From the NCBI GenBank assembly GCA_964017195.1, contig OZ024891.1:11318458-11382457 (forward strand): 64,000 bases of DNA, read 5' to 3'. Made by a program: the position numbers and the translations under genes. Numbering within the stretch: position 1 is the first letter of the stretch; the number at the start of each line of letters is the position of its first letter. The notes under the pieces are model-generated. The model saw nothing but the letters and a program-made list of their open reading frames with translations, did no database searches and was not told the origin of the DNA. Origin of the DNA: Siderastrea radians (lineage: Eukaryota > Cnidaria > Anthozoa > Scleractinia > Rhizangiidae). Shown here in pieces: positions 11,686 to 25,198 of the stretch.

Positions 11686-12775
11686 CTAAGAAAGACTTTT
11701 AAAAAGTCATAGCAATAATATCAAAATATTTCTTAGGCGCAAAATTCCAAAAAAAGTCCCATGGCGCTTTACATGCAGAACATGAATATTAAAGTAAAAG
11801 AAAAAAATCATAATATGAAACATTTCATAAAAATAAGTTCCTCGAATATAGATTGGACATTAAAAAAACCTTTAAAATGTCCATTGAAGTTAGGCTTCTC
11901 TCTATTTGTATAGCGGGGTCGGGAGGGAGGGGGGGGGGGGGAGAGTGTAGGAACTCGAAAGGAAGGCAAGCGGGAACCAGGAAAAATAGCTTCACACCGC
12001 GGGAGGCGGAGGTAAAAGGAGCAAACGTATTTTCATTCTTCTTATTATGACATATATTTTCCATTAGTGCTTATTCTAGGGTTGAAGCGACAAGGGATTC
12101 TTAAAGGAAAGTCTTGTAACAAAATCTGATATTCAAATGGGTAAGGGGGCTGGTGTTTATTAGAAAAAGGAAGCTTATTAGAGCTTTTGCAGCAGTGATC
12201 GACTCTCACTCCGAACGACGCACCATTCTTCATAAAACTTAGTCTAGCGTTTGAGTCCTGGGACGAAGTCCTTCATTATAACCATTCAAATAAAAGCTGT
12301 TACCATGCACTTTTCTAAGGAGGTATCTGTTTTTCAGTATCATTCAAGCAATCTCAGGCCACTTTAGGGATGTTCGCGCGAAACGCTTCACCAACACAGA
12401 TTTTTTTCATAGTTTGGCTACAGTCAGATAATGAGCTACCTATGTCAGCAATGCAAAAAAATTGGGGAATCACCGACTTCGTTTTCGAAATAAAGCGCGT
12501 GGAAAACTACCCCAATTTTCACAAATTGGTCCTCGTAACTCGACATGGCCTCAATGTCTGTTGGTTGAAAAATATTAAAAATGATTCGCTGGAGACCCAC
12601 TTTCTCATGTCAAATTTTATTTAAGTGGGACTGTCATCCTTTCAGTTAAACTTAACCTCTAAGATGGACTTTTGTGAACACTACGCAGCTACATTAATAG
12701 CAGAATTTGATGATGCGAGGGCAGAAAAGTTGAAAAAAATCAAACTTCCACAACATAGATTTTCTTTAATTTTTT
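11686..12775. other. Intronic DNA without recognised features
   Basis: AT-rich, with a G-run at about 11925-11942. Open frames such as 12370-12624 show no domain. Confidence 0.45.
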
Positions 12776-13806
12776 CACGGTGGGTCCAAACCACCCCCCA
12801 AATGGGTCATGAAATGTCCCGTTTTTTGGTTAATTTTTAATAATTTTGTTACTTTTCATCATTTCTTTACCAAACTTGGTAATTTGATATGGGTCTTTGT
12901 GCCAAACAATTTGACATGAATGGTGATGCCAAATGTCAAATTATGACGTCATAATTGGTGACGTCATATTATTCTCTAAAATAAAATTTTAGAATTTCCA
13001 AATTTTTCTGGTGTTTTAGAAAGAACACGTCAAGAGGAGTTGAATGCTGAAAACCGTTTGTCGATGTGATAAATAATGGATGAGATATGGCATTTTAGAT
13101 TTTGAAAATTTCACAGTCTCAAAATAGGGTCCCCCCCTTGTGTAATACGTTTGAATTTAAGTGTTGTTTTGTTGCGTCAACGACACCATTTAAGTTGCAG
13201 ATAAGATGTCTTAAATGACGGAAGCTAAATGAAAAAGAAAAACTCGGAAAATTTTTTTCCTGCCAGAGCTAGAGCCCCCAAACCAGTTTTGTGACGTAAT
13301 TAAGTGTCACGTGATCAATTATGCTCTTGCTAATATTATCGTTTTCAAGCCGAAAACTTAAAATCTAAAATGATACGATTTTTTGGAACAACAAGAAGTC
13401 CATTTTACCAGATTATTAGCTTGCATGGAAAAAAACTGTACAAAATAGATCAACAGGGTTGTTTTTAGAAGAAAAGTATGGTTCCGGGGGGGACACTTTA
13501 AATGTCTTTAAATTGCCATAACTCAAGATACGTTTGTCTTAGCGAGGTACGGTTTTCAGCATTTTACTCCCCTTGCCAAGTTCTTTCAGATGACATAACT
13601 TTTTATTTCAAATTTGAAATTTTCAGTTAACTCGTTTTGTGACGTCAGCCATTATGACGTCACAATTTGGTTTTTTAAGTCATTCTCATACTTAAAATAA
13701 ATTGGGCGACAACCCAAGGTTTTTTGCCAAGTTTGGAAAAGAAATATGAAAAAGAAGCAAAATTAGTCTAAATGACCCATTTGGGGGGTGGTTTGGCCCC
13801 GCCGTG
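12776..13806. mobile_element. 1.03-kb nonautonomous TIR element with paired TGACGTCA sites
   Basis: CACGGTGGGTCC at 12776 is mirrored by GGCCCCGCCGTG ending at 13806, and the inverted similarity runs ~35 bp through CAAACCACCCCCCAAATGGG. TTT flanks both ends, a possible 3-bp duplication. CAC-ends with a 3-bp duplication would suit the CMC/EnSpm group. There is no transposase. Each arm holds two TGACGTCA palindromes spaced 15 bp apart (12944 and 12959; 13640 and 13655). Confidence 0.7.
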
Positions 13807-14032
13807 TTTAGAAAACATAGATTATCGACAGATAGTGATCTATCAAAAGAAAGTATGGGGTCACTGAACATTTAAGAGAGTTAAACCCGTGCATAGATAG
13901 TAAAGTGCCCACTAGCACTATATATCTCCACATTTCTTCAACAGCGCACTAGCTCAATGCATGACGTGGCATTACATCTCGAAGTGCATTCCGTGCGCAG
14001 AAACAATCAGCTCAAACGTCCTTAATGCATGG

Positions 14033-17000
14033 TTAGAGCCTAATTTGCATAAAATCCACTCAACTGATCATAATTTTGGGAAAATTTGCTGAAAAGCTCT
14101 CAAACGTGGCACGCATTTAAAGAACTTGATGGGCTTAACTCAGTGTTTAGCCTTAAATGCGTAACAGTTGTGACTCGTGACCTGTGAAGGATGATAAACG
14201 ATTAAAATCTTAAGAGTAAAATGGGGAATATAAAATGAAACAGAGTTAAATCTTTTCTTTTACATCCTAAGAGTTTCTGAATTCTCCTTGTGAGTTGGTC
14301 TCTTTTATTTATATTAAAAATTATTTAAACATTAAGTAAGTCACATGACCTATTTTTGTCATTTGTAGGGTTCCTACTTAGTGTGGACATGTTTGAAAGG
14401 CTTATTTATGATAAACCCTTATAGCATGTAAAAGAATGACATCCGAAAAGATTTAAGGGCGACTTTTTTTTCTGACTGGGTGAAGAGTGGCACGTCAGTG
14501 GAAAATCAGGGTTCTTCATATTTTGTCTAAAGATAACCTATGGTAAGCCACTTAACCCGGTACATTTATTTTGTTTAAATTATTCTTTAATTTAGTGAAA
14601 AATTTGAAAAACCGTTACGGCCGTACATTGCCTCAAAATGCCTAAAACAAAAGCGATTTTCACGTCCACAAAACCCCTCGCTCGCAAAAGCGCAACAGAA
14701 AACTAGACTTAAATGAGCTCAGATAATGAGTTACGACATAATTACGAGCAATTTGAGCCTAAAAGTAGGATTATAGATGTAATGCTAAATTCCTCGTGAT
14801 GGAACAAAGATAGCTAATATTTTGATGTTTGAAAATCTCAATCTAGAGCTCTTTTTCAAAGCATCAGTTCTATGTCCGGTATAATTCAGATTGACTCAAA
14901 AATTCGGTTGCAATATCTGGAAGTGTTGTCTTAACGGAGAATATAAAACTTAGTTTGGTACTTTTCATTGCTCGGAAGAAAGAGCGAGAGTCATTTTGGC
15001 AAAATCACAACTCTAACAGGTCAACAACTTGCAACGATCATTTCAATGTCCTGGATAAATAATGCCCAAACTCAAACATAAACTTCCCAAGTTACCTCAA
15101 ACTGGCCCAGAAACTCTGTAAGAAACCTTGTGATAAGCTTACCTTTCGAAAATAGTGGTTGACGATTGATTTATAGCTTATTTTCCTATCAAACTGGCTC
15201 TTCAACTTCAAAGGCCAACAAGATGTGAAATCGCTTCTCTTGCCACTTCATGCCTTATTTCAGCTTCGACACTGCTCTAAGGTACAACAAATATGCATTT
15301 GTGAATATCCCTGTGATATTGATGACCTTTCTTGTAGAAATTAAAATCAAACCCAGCTGGCAATCTGACGCAAAGATCGCGAACGGAGACTGTTTATGTT
15401 AATGATGTCACGCAATCAGTGAAGGTCAGCGGGGTACAAATACCTCCCCCAATACCGTGTCCAAAGAAAGTGAGATTGTTGGCCAAATAACACTATAAAT
15501 GTCTCAGTATGCTAACAAGTTTCTGAAACGAAGGACTGATAATAGAAAAGCCATTGGTAAAGGGAAGCGTGTGAACCGAGGAGCAGGCTATGGACTGACT
15601 GAAAAGGGACAACCACAGTTCTACTCCGTGGTTTAGGGAACAGGTTGAACGCACTGGCCCAGTTTCACGTCGAATACCAAGTTGTTATCGTTTACCTGTT
15701 AAATTTTGTATGACATTATTCAATACTGTGGAAGAATAACAATTCCTGTTTATCCACAGATCAAGCCGTCGTTGTTCAGTTGTGAATTCGCTGTCAAAAA
15801 TTGGCTGAACTCTTGTGACATCTGAAAAACTCGGATTTTCTAACAATCCTCTTGGGTGGTCGCTCATCGAAAACAGAAAACAAAAGAATATGTCAAATTT
15901 CTGGCCTAAAAAGTGGTCACGGTCGCTTATGTATTCGCTTATGCAGTTGTATTCCTCAACTGATCACAAAACAACAACAACAAAACACACACACTCTGTA
16001 ACTTAAAAAACATTTGTTCCCAGTTTCCGTTTGTTATGAGTCGTACATTTATAACAGCCAGTGCAAATCATTTAGTTCTCTTTTACATTTGATCTGAATC
16101 TCACGCTTGGTGGTGTTTTTAGTAAGTTTTAAAAATTTTGGTTAAATAAAAGAGGTTCCCAGAAAACAAACTGAGTGGTGGAGAGGTTTTTTGTTGACAA
16201 ACTCCTGTCCAATTGCACTGTAGTTCTTTACACGGATTTCGCTTTCTACCAACCGAGAGTCCTTTTATCTTGGGCAGAGTAACGAACCTCGAAGAAAGAA
16301 TGAACAGATCGGTTCTGTGGTTTGCAGTATCTTGGCAGTTTCAGAAAAGGTTTGTGTGCGCTGGTCTTGGCAAGATAATTTAACTGAACTTGATTTAATG
16401 TTCGATAACAACAGTGGCACGAAGCGTTTTAGGTTTATCAGTGAACCGGCCCGCTGACTTTCGCGGATGCGATACAATGGGTCGATGGACATAATTTGCT
16501 CATTCCATGGAATTCTTCAGCGGTGATGATATTGATTTTTTAAGGTGGTATCAATTCTCAGAGGATTTTTTCATGGGTTTAGGGGTAAGAGTTAAAGAAC
16601 AGTCCTCAGCAAGTGGGATGCAGATGTAAAATGTAATACCCCCCGATGTAACATTTTGGAACTGACGACTTTCCCTTCACACCGCTCCTATTTGGGCATG
16701 GATGGCGTAGAAGTTTGCATCGTTGCCCTTTCCCATTAATAGTATAAATGGACCTGTGTAGACATGAAAAGGAGGGAATATCGCGGAAGGCTGATCGCGG
16801 TATCAGTAAAGCGCTTTTCATATCAATCCTTCACCGTACTGGGACATTTGTTACGGCTTACGGCTGGCTAGGGTACGTATGTCATAGTGTGTTTAAAGTG
16901 TAAGGAACGCACCGTAAATATTTTAAAAGCGGTTTATTCGTAGGCAACTTGTTTTTCGTAATTAATTTTACATTCTCGTGACTATAAGCTTGACCATAAC

Positions 17001-19985
17001 GGCGGTATCTGAAAACGACATATAAAAGCAATAAATACACGGTACAACGAAGAAACTAATAAAAAAACAAAAATATTTAGGAACTCTTACCGAACGGTGA
17101 GTAAGGGCCGGTAGATGGCAGAAAAAACTTAGATGCTAAACACAACTGCAACGCAGAAACTTAATCTGAATACGGCAGACAAATTCTAATTATTTTCCTG
17201 CGTAACTGTTCTTTAAATACCCGTTCGCGCAGGACTGGAACTACCGGAAACGTAATTCGTCTTTTACATAAAGAATGTAAGGTCTAATAAAATTTTCCCT
17301 CCTTCCGCTCAGGAACAGTCGAGCGAGAAGAAAGTGCGAGCGTACGCGAGAGTCACCTGCCGCGCCGAAACGCGAAGCGCGGGTGAGGGAATTGCCACCC
17401 GCGTGCTTCTGCGTACATTTGCATATTGTCAGTGTCGCACGACTATCCGTTAAGGAGGGGCTACTCGTAGTCCAACGTTCCAATGCCCTTTACTGACCCA
17501 GTTTAGTAAGACAACGGAAAATAAGAGCAGGGGCTGAATGAAACGTTGCGCGAATTATAATTCAGCTCATTCCATGCCAAGTCGCGTAATTGTTGCATAG
17601 TAACAATATTCCATGTTGTTATCTGAAATGTCAGCCGTCGCCTCCTCATGCGCACGAGTAAGGAGAGGAGAGGGCTGACCTTCCAGACTCTATTCCTTGG
17701 ATAATTAGTGCCTACAGCACACTGTTTTTAACACACATTTTATTTTGCGACGTCAGGAATACGCTGTAGTTGCAGACGGTAATTTGAGTGCTGAAGCCCC
17801 ACCAACCACGGAAGCTCATACACCAAACCTTAATTACTAACAGGCTAATGGGATGGGCCCTCAAGTCTGGTGCTTCTCGAAGGGTTAGATTTATGACCAA
17901 TCAGAAAACCTGTCTAGCCACAAAATTTAGAATCGGTGAGTAATTTGATCAGAAATGAGAGAAGCAGCAAAAAGCCTTACTTCGACAAAATCAAGTTGCT
18001 TGGCGTGGGCGGTACCTGCTAGAAGTAATGACGTTTTGGTCAAAATGAGTTTTTGTGAGTTGTACCCATATTTGCATATTTTATGCATGTTATGGGAAAA
18101 AGTGTTTCTCTAGTAACACTCAGTTGTGTATTTTCAGAAACTATCAAGACCTAACACTCGGCACTAACGGAGTGTTTGCATAGTGTATTTTCCCCTCCGA
18201 GTTTTCGACATTTGAGGGCTCTGAGTATTTTCTAAAAACTAAAGCTTTGGCTTAGATGATTGACTTGAGCAACTCACAAAGGAGTGAAATAGATCTCAGC
18301 ATAATAGTCCTTAAATTATGCTGATATTCCATTGCATTCTTTTATTTCTGTTTGACTATAGATTGGCTAGAGATTGCTTTCTTTCAGTAAATATCGGAAG
18401 AATTACTTTCGTTTTTCGGCTTTTTTCGAGTACTTTGGTAACAGACCTCTCTAAGATAAGATGGCCTCGGAATGAAAGGCCTTTTAGCAATAAACTGTTT
18501 GCATCCTCTCAGTTTCTTCGACGCAAAGGAAAGAACGCAATTGAAACCGCAAGCCAAAGGGAGCTTTAAGGTAGTTGGGCGTGAAGAGGGGTCGAACGAG
18601 AAAATATATATAAATATATTTTTACTTTTCTCGCTCCATGCCCCCACCCCCACGCGCTGCACTGTCGCGCTCTCTTCTAGTCCTCCTATTTCGCGCGACC
18701 AACGATCTTAGAAAGATCTCACAAAAATAGAGGACTGCGAGCAGTTCATGTTAGCAAAGCGAGCCATCTTGAGGGTAGAAAAAAACACCGCTGACCTTTT
18801 AGATTGCGTGACATACAACAAGTCGGCGAGTTTGTCTTGAGTCTTTTGAATATAACATGCATTTCGTTCTTCCGTAAGAACGTTTCGATTTTCTAAAAGA
18901 AAAAGTTGTCAAAAAGACAGGAGCATTCATGGACACGCATTTCTCGTCTTCTGGAGTAGTGTTAAGGCTGAAATGGGGCATAAAGCTGAAATGGGGCTAA
19001 AGTGATGTTCGTGACGTAGCGTGCAATAACCGCTTGTTGACCTGTGGAGTTGAAGAGGCAATTTGAGAGGAAATTGGACTATAATTCATTCGTCAACCAT
19101 TATCTTTGAAAGGTAAGTTTATCATAAGGTTTCTTACACAGTTTCTGGGCCAGTTTGAGGTAACTTGTGAAGTTTATGTTCGAGTTTGGGCGTTATTTAT
19201 CCAGGACATTGAAATGATAGTTGCAAGTTGTTGACATGTTAGAGTTGTGATTTTGCCAAAATGACTCTCGCTCTTTCTTGCGAGCGATGAAAAGTACCAA
19301 ACTAATTTTTATATTCTCCGCAAAGACAACACTTCCAGATATTGTAACCGAATTTTTGAGTCAATCTGAATTATACCGGACATAGAACTGATGCTTTGAA
19401 AAAGTACTGTAGATTGAGATTTTCAAACATCAAAATATTAGCTATCTTTGCTCCATCACGAGAAATTTAGGATTACATCTATAATCCTACCTTTAGGCTC
19501 CAAGTTTTCGTTAATATGTCGTAAGTCAATATCCGAATTCGTTCAAGTCTAGTTTCCCTTTGCGTTTTTGCAAGCCAAGGTTTTAATGGTTGTGGAAATC
19601 GCTTTTGTTTTAGGCATTTTGAGGCAATGTACGGCAGAAACGGTTTTTCAAAATTTTCACGCCATCAAAAAAATAATTTGAACAAAATAACTATTCCACG
19701 ACAAATGAATTACCATGGTCTATCTATGGAAAAAGTGTGAAGGACTTTGATTTTTGACTGATGTGCCACAATTTCGTAATTTCACCCGGCGTTAAGAAAA
19801 ATCCCCTCTTAATTCTATTTCATTTAATATTCTCCATTTCACTCTGAAAATTTGAACCGTTATTAAGCCTTACTGGTCACGTGGCCCAAGTTTTTCACGG
19901 TTGCCCAGTTCGAGAGGTTTTCGGCAAATTCCTGCAGAGTTTTGACTTTTGGGCAGATTTTATGCAAATTAGGCCCAAACCATGC
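14033..19985. mobile_element. 6-kb element bounded by ~1-kb long inverted repeats
   Basis: The left arm, about 14033-15222, is the reverse complement of about 19030-19985. By eye identity is roughly 80-90%, with small gaps and a longer unmatched piece in the left arm near 14220-14560. The conserved stretch from GGAAGTGTTGTCTT to GCCCAAACTCRAACATAAAC is nearly identical in both. The 3.8-kb interior (15223-19029) has no reading frame over 100 aa and no domain I recognise, so this looks like a nonautonomous foldback element. Exact ends and target duplication are not determined. Confidence 0.65.
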
Positions 19986-20060
19986 CTGAATAAAGTGGCC
20001 TGAGAAAGTAAAAACAAATTAAGTGCGTATTGTGGGGAGTGGAAGCGCTAACTCAATCAC

Positions 20061-20289
20061 CTTGTGTGATCCTGGATGATATTCTTCAAAGCTGGAACCG
20101 TCGTTGCTGTATCTTAGTGAGTAGCTCTTTACCCAGAGAGGTTCAAAGTGATGACCCTGGGTAGAAATGCCTGTGACTTGTGTATCATTTCCAACGTAGA
20201 ACTGAAGCCACTGGTTGTGATCACTTGTTTGCGGTACCCAGCCTCCTGCACGATCACGTGTTCCTTTGTGAAAGGAAATTGATACATAG
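20061..20289 (-). CDS. Exon: middle part of an F5/8 type C domain
   Basis: The minus-strand reading contains GGWVPQTSDHNQWLQFYVGN, a QVTGISTQG segment and a WVKSYSLRYSNDGSSFEEY segment. The acceptor TTTTAG lies at 20290-20295 and the donor GTGATT at 20060-20055. It continues the domain started by exon 20656-20741 and differs in sequence from the other discoidin repeats of the window. Confidence 0.82.
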
Positions 20290-20655
20290 CTAAAATAATG
20301 GCTTTTGAATGAGCATTGAACCTAGAAATTCATACTAGGATTAAGCCTGAGTGAAGTTACAGAACCACACGAGATCAAGTTTTACTTATCTTCGCCAATT
20401 TTCGGATAAGCTACGGTAATCCTTGGAAATGTTTGGGTATCTTTAGGGAAGTTCCGGACATCTTCTGGCTAGGTTCGACAATCTTAAAAATTTTCGGATA
20501 AGCTTCTGTAATCTTCGGAAATTGGCGGTAGTGGCAAAGTTTTGGCAATCTTCGGACATTCCCGAATGACTTGTTCTATGTCATGAGTGCTACTTGTCCT
20601 TCGTACCTTTAAAATGAAGTCTGGCATTTTCAGGTCCATCTCTTGCACTTCTTAC

Positions 20656-20741
20656 GGTGGAGGCTGTAATGGAAGCATTTTTAATTTGGCCGCTTTCAAG
20701 TCCCAGTGGTGTCTTACAAACGACTTTTGGAATTGAAAATC
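20656..20741 (-). CDS. Exon (86 bp): start of an F5/8 type C domain
   Basis: It codes for VCKTPLGLESGQIKNASITA, the opening strand of a discoidin domain with the first Cys. Acceptor TCATAG is at 20742-20747 and donor GTAAGA at 20655-20650. It joins logically to exon 20061-20289. Confidence 0.78.
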
Positions 20742-20916
20742 CTATGAAGTGAAAATATATTGTTTGGTAATACTGCATCTTGAATGCAACTTTGGCTAGG
20801 CAGAGAATTGAGAAATATCAGGAAAGACTCATTGCGAAAGTAATTTCAAGTTAGAAATGTTATAAAATAAGAGTTAACTCCGTATATTAGAATTAGTAGA
20901 TTGACGATAATGTTAC

Positions 20917-21062
20917 CTACTTGTTTTACAACCATAGAAATCGGCTCTCATTGCAATCCAACCATGGTAGCTCACTGGGTTAATTCGGATGTACCGCGTA
21001 ATAATGGGATTCTGCAGCTTGTGACTCACAACTGAGAACTGGTCACTGTTGCCATTAAGAGT
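20917..21062 (-). CDS. Exon: C-terminal part of an F5/8 type C domain
   Basis: It codes for LNGNSDQFSVVSHKLQNPII, then TRYIRINPVSYHGWIAMRA and a closing YGC. The acceptor TTCAAG precedes it. Two donors are possible (exon end 20917 or 20921). It probably completes the domain begun in the exon at 37457-37776. Confidence 0.78.
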
Positions 21063-22865
21063 CTTGAAATAGAAAATTGACTGTTCAGTATGATTTTCCT
21101 ATAGAGCTTCCACTCTCTCTTTAAGCTGGCCAAGGATGGTCGGCTACTGAATCAAGGGTGGAATAGCACTTATACTAAACTCCTGAATTCAGTAGCGCCC
21201 AAATTTGACTATAAAATATGTCCAGAGAGAGCTTTCCATTGGGCTTCAGTTTTAGGATAGAACGAGAGTCTCAGAATAATAGGGAACTTGGGCATAAGCA
21301 TAGACGTTCCTGAGCCACGGACGTCAAATGTTTCAAATTTGTTCCCTTTTCTGGCTTGTTTTTACTCCTCACCGAAGGCTGGAAAACTCTTTTTGATGTG
21401 GCTTGCCATGATAACTAGTACGTTATGGTCATTATTACATGATGGCATATGCCATGGTGAGGAAAAGATGGAAACATTTTGCCGTCTGTGGCTCATGATC
21501 GTTTGTGCCTTCTATGTTGTCTAGTACACTTCCTATTTAGAACGAAAGAATGATAGCTTCATGACTGACACCATGGGAAGCTTCTTACCATCACATTTTT
21601 GGGACATAACCCGTAAGAAATCAAAGGGCCCCTTGGGCGACGCTCGTGTCATTTGTGAAGATTACAAGTAGAAACATTTAAGTACCTGTAAGTTCCTTGA
21701 AAAGGTGGTGTTTTGGAGATTCACACAACGGGAACACCGTGCTCAAACAAACTGTTATTGCAGAGAACGAATTGCAGAAAATGTCCTGTTGTTCGAGCAT
21801 TTACAAAATCTAATCTGTAACAGTAGAGAGAGCAAACTGAAATTCATGTAACAGCTCAATAGGGCTCGATGGAACCCTATCCCTTTGATGAACTATTTTT
21901 TTGTGAAACCTTCGCCTAAAGCAAACACCGTTGTCATCGCATGAATTGCTGTCATATCATCCACACTGACCTGCAGCACAGCTCTGAAGACAGCTAGAAA
22001 CAATATTCCTTCCAAACCAACTTCTTCAGTTATGCTCAATTGCACAACAATTCACACATTTCTGACAATTCTCATAACTGACAACTCTGATATTTCCTTG
22101 CATAGTTTGTCATTTTATTATATTTTTCTTCAATGTTGAACTTTAAAAACATAACAGCTCTGAATCTTTCAAACAATAAGCACACCAAAAATATACTCCA
22201 ACATAAAAAATAGCAACCGAGTGCGTGTGGTTACAGTTTTAATCCTTTACATTTTCGGCAAAAAAATACTAAAGGCGCCATTCCTAATCTGATAGCCACT
22301 CGATGGAGTGGATGTGGCCGGTTTTTGGGCTACTTGTTTTTACTAAAGAACTATTGGAAAGTACAGGTTAAGAAATGAATAATAGGCTAGTGCATTCCAG
22401 GAACAAACTGCTATAGTCGAGCTTTAAAAAGTTTAACATACTTAATATTTAGAAACTAATAATGAGACTGAATTTCAAGCGAAAAATTACAAAGAAACAT
22501 TCAAGAAGCAGCCGATTTTTGTGCTGCATTTTCACTAGACTGTTGGACCGGAAGGCGCAGGTTGTGTAATTTAATAGGCTGCGAGCACAGGCAGCCCAAG
22601 CTCACGCCTCGAGAAAGCGAGCAATTTTTATAGTTCTCGAGTCGGAACGTGTCCTACGCGCAAGACATGCACAAGTCACACAATGGCATGATCTTTCTAA
22701 AATAATTGTCCATGGAAAAAAATCTTTAAAATAGAAAGCCACAAAATTAAATTTCAATTCGTTGAGCTTGCGAGGAACATGAGCTTGAGCTTGCGAGGAG
22801 AAATACTGCACAGATTACATCCTATCTTGCAGTCCTCTAGCCGTTGAAGGGAAGCTATAGGAGGG
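21063..22865. other. Intronic DNA without recognised features
   Basis: AT-rich sequence. Short open frames (for example 21288-21524 on the plus strand) show no domain. No RNA gene was seen. Confidence 0.4.
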
Positions 22866-22871
22866 GTGGCC

Positions 22872-23407
22872 ATGGTGGCCTTTAGAAGGCCTAAATGTCT
22901 TAAAGACATTTTGGTTCACTCAGAACACCGGTTTATATTAAGGGTTGTGTAAAGTGTACAGATAAAAGATGCAGGGTGTGTAATTATCTTGTTGAAGGTA
23001 CCAGATTTAGTAGTGGAGTTACTGGCAAGAGCTACATAATTAATTTAAACATGGGGTGTAATTCTGATCATGTGATTTACCGTATATCATGCGCCAGGTG
23101 TGCAATGCAATATGTAGGATCAACTATTAATAAACTTAGAATTATGTTCAACAACCATAAATCTATGCTTAATAGTCACGTTAAACTTACTGCTGTGAAT
23201 AGGGTTAAGGATGACATCATATACGAGCAATTTAATCAGCCAGATCTTCAGGGTCTTAGGGATGTAAGAATTCAATTAATTGACAAAAGTTCTGATGAGA
23301 GATCACTTAGGGAAAGGGAGGCCCAGTGGGCTTATCGTCTTACGACAATTTACCCTTCGGGGCTTAACAGCGATGACTTTTTCTGTCCTAGAAGGGATCT
23401 GTTTTAA
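22872..23407 (+). pseudogene. Penelope-like element GIY-YIG endonuclease domain, truncated ORF
   Basis: Residues in the frame starting at 22976 show the GIY-YIG pattern: HVIYRISCARCAMQYVGSTI, then HKSMLNSH and a conserved Glu-rich REREAQWAYRL near the end. Two Cys pairs (CNYL upstream, CARC) fit the CCHH-type linker of these elements. An in-frame stop near 22951 separates it from the preceding RT tail. The nuclease would nick target DNA during retrotransposition. This copy is dead by truncation. Confidence 0.75.
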
Positions 23408-24081
23408 AATGTTAATTGTATTGAGTTTTAATCCCTATGCTTTAAATTACTGTAATTTTTAATTGCCGTAAATTTAGGTGTACATAAGGGCGCGCGACTG
23501 CGAGCGCGCGTGCCTTAGCTATTTAGCGTTTGACGTTTATTTTATTTAGTGCGAACATTGTAACTGTTGTAACCGCCCACGTGTGCTCGCGTATTTTTAC
23601 TGTTAAGCGTCTTACGTTACCTACAAGCGTATATATTGTAACGGCTCTAGCCGCTTTATCAGTTGCCGTGCCGTGTGGGTGTAACGAAAAAAGTTGTGAA
23701 GTCCGGTATGCTTCCCTGGTGAGAAGCATACTGGACAAAAGGCGGGAGTTCAAATCAAAGAACCGTATCTGTTACAACAGTTGATTAGCTTTCATTGTAG
23801 TCCAAATTTCCCTTGAATTTACAACAGGCATTCTACCACAGTTGAATTGCTCGCGATAGTTGTAACCTGTGTAATTTTTGATCTTTGCTATTTGCACTAC
23901 CTTGTTAGCTCCCATTTATATGTTAACTATCTTTTGTTTTTCCTGTCTGTTATTACGTAACCTTTATTTACATTATTTGTCACTTGTACTACTACTATAA
24001 ATATAGGCGGCTTTGTAATTTTCTCATACTAGGCCTTTTAAATTTTTATTTTTTTATTGTAAATATCTTTTTAACTTGTAC

Positions 24082-24105
24082 CTGAGGAAGGCTGAAGGCC
24101 GAAAC
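24082..24105 (+). ncRNA. Hammerhead-like core at the 3' end of the Penelope-like element
   Basis: CTGAGGA, then a short stem (GGC-TGAA-GGCC region), then GAAAC. This is the order CTGANGA / stem II / GAAAC found in the ribozymes carried by Penelope-like elements. Self-complementary GTAC sequences flank both sides. Activity cannot be judged from the core alone. Confidence 0.5.
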
Positions 24106-24246
24106 GTTGTACATTAAACCGCCGGAACAGTCAAGAGTTTGTCTCTTCGTCTTACTTACACAAATCTACAGATTTACGTCGAGACACTGTATCCCGTGGA
24201 CCCTCTTACTGGAGTTTGTCGTTTGGTAAACTAATTTTATACTGAT

Positions 24247-24426
<180 letters not shown>

Positions 24427-24427
24427 A

Positions 24428-24538
24428 TAATTATCCTGCGAAATCGCGCGGAATATCACCTAATACTTAGCCGACGAGGCCGTACGCCGAGTTGGCTAAA
24501 TCAGGGGATATTCCGCAAGATTGAGCAGGATAATTGTT
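24428..24538. repeat. Imperfect ~50-bp inverted repeat
   Basis: ATTATCCTGC ... CGCGGAATATC near 24429-24456 is mirrored by GATATTCCGC ... GCAGGATAAT near 24507-24537, with a smaller stem (TTAGCCGAC / GAGTTGGCTAA) inside. It may be a small foldback MITE or the end of a larger repeat. Confidence 0.6.
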
Positions 24539-25149
24539 TTATTATTCAACAAATTCTCATGGACTACCATTTTCAGAACGACAAAAACTATGGTTCTATG
24601 ATGAAAACGCTAAAAGCTACCAACACATAATAAACATCAAAACAAAACTTGCAGAAGTCGAAGTTTACTACCGTTCAATCGGACAGACTTATTTACAAAC
24701 TAATGTTTGGAACTGACAAGATAAAGTGAAAATTGCTACCTTACCGAGAATAAGTCCTCTTCCTGTGAATTAAGCTTAAAATCTTTTCAACTTTACAACT
24801 TTCCGTGAGCAAGTGAGCTGCTTCGTTCGCAATAGCATTTTCTTGGTTGAGTTCTCACTAGAAAAAATTCCAAGTCAGCCTCTGGATATCTCTGTAAGCT
24901 GAAGAAAATACTTGTTGACTTTTTGAGAGCATTTAATCGTGGAAAGTTTCTTCCAGGGAGTTTATATGTCCGGAAAACATTGCTCAAACTGCCTCGCTTT
25001 TCAAAATGGCCGCCAGACAAACTGTGAAAGAAAATCTCCAGTGCACTTTCAAATATGGTCATTTACGTATATCGCAGGATATCTGTCATGTACGGATGAC
25101 AGATATTGAGCGCTTCCTTATCATATATGGGCATAGTGACAATTTGTTG

Positions 25150-25198
<49 letters not shown>

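Larger units (their letters stand above)
22866..24135 (+). mobile_element. 5'-truncated Penelope-like retroelement
   Basis: The 3' part of a Penelope-like element: the end of the reverse-transcriptase/linker region (AFRRPKCLKDILVHSEH at 22875-22930), a GIY-YIG endonuclease, then ~700 bp of noncoding tail ending near the hammerhead-like motif at 24082. The reverse transcriptase proper is missing. The (TATC)n/(TA)n run just downstream may mark the insertion end. Confidence 0.75.
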
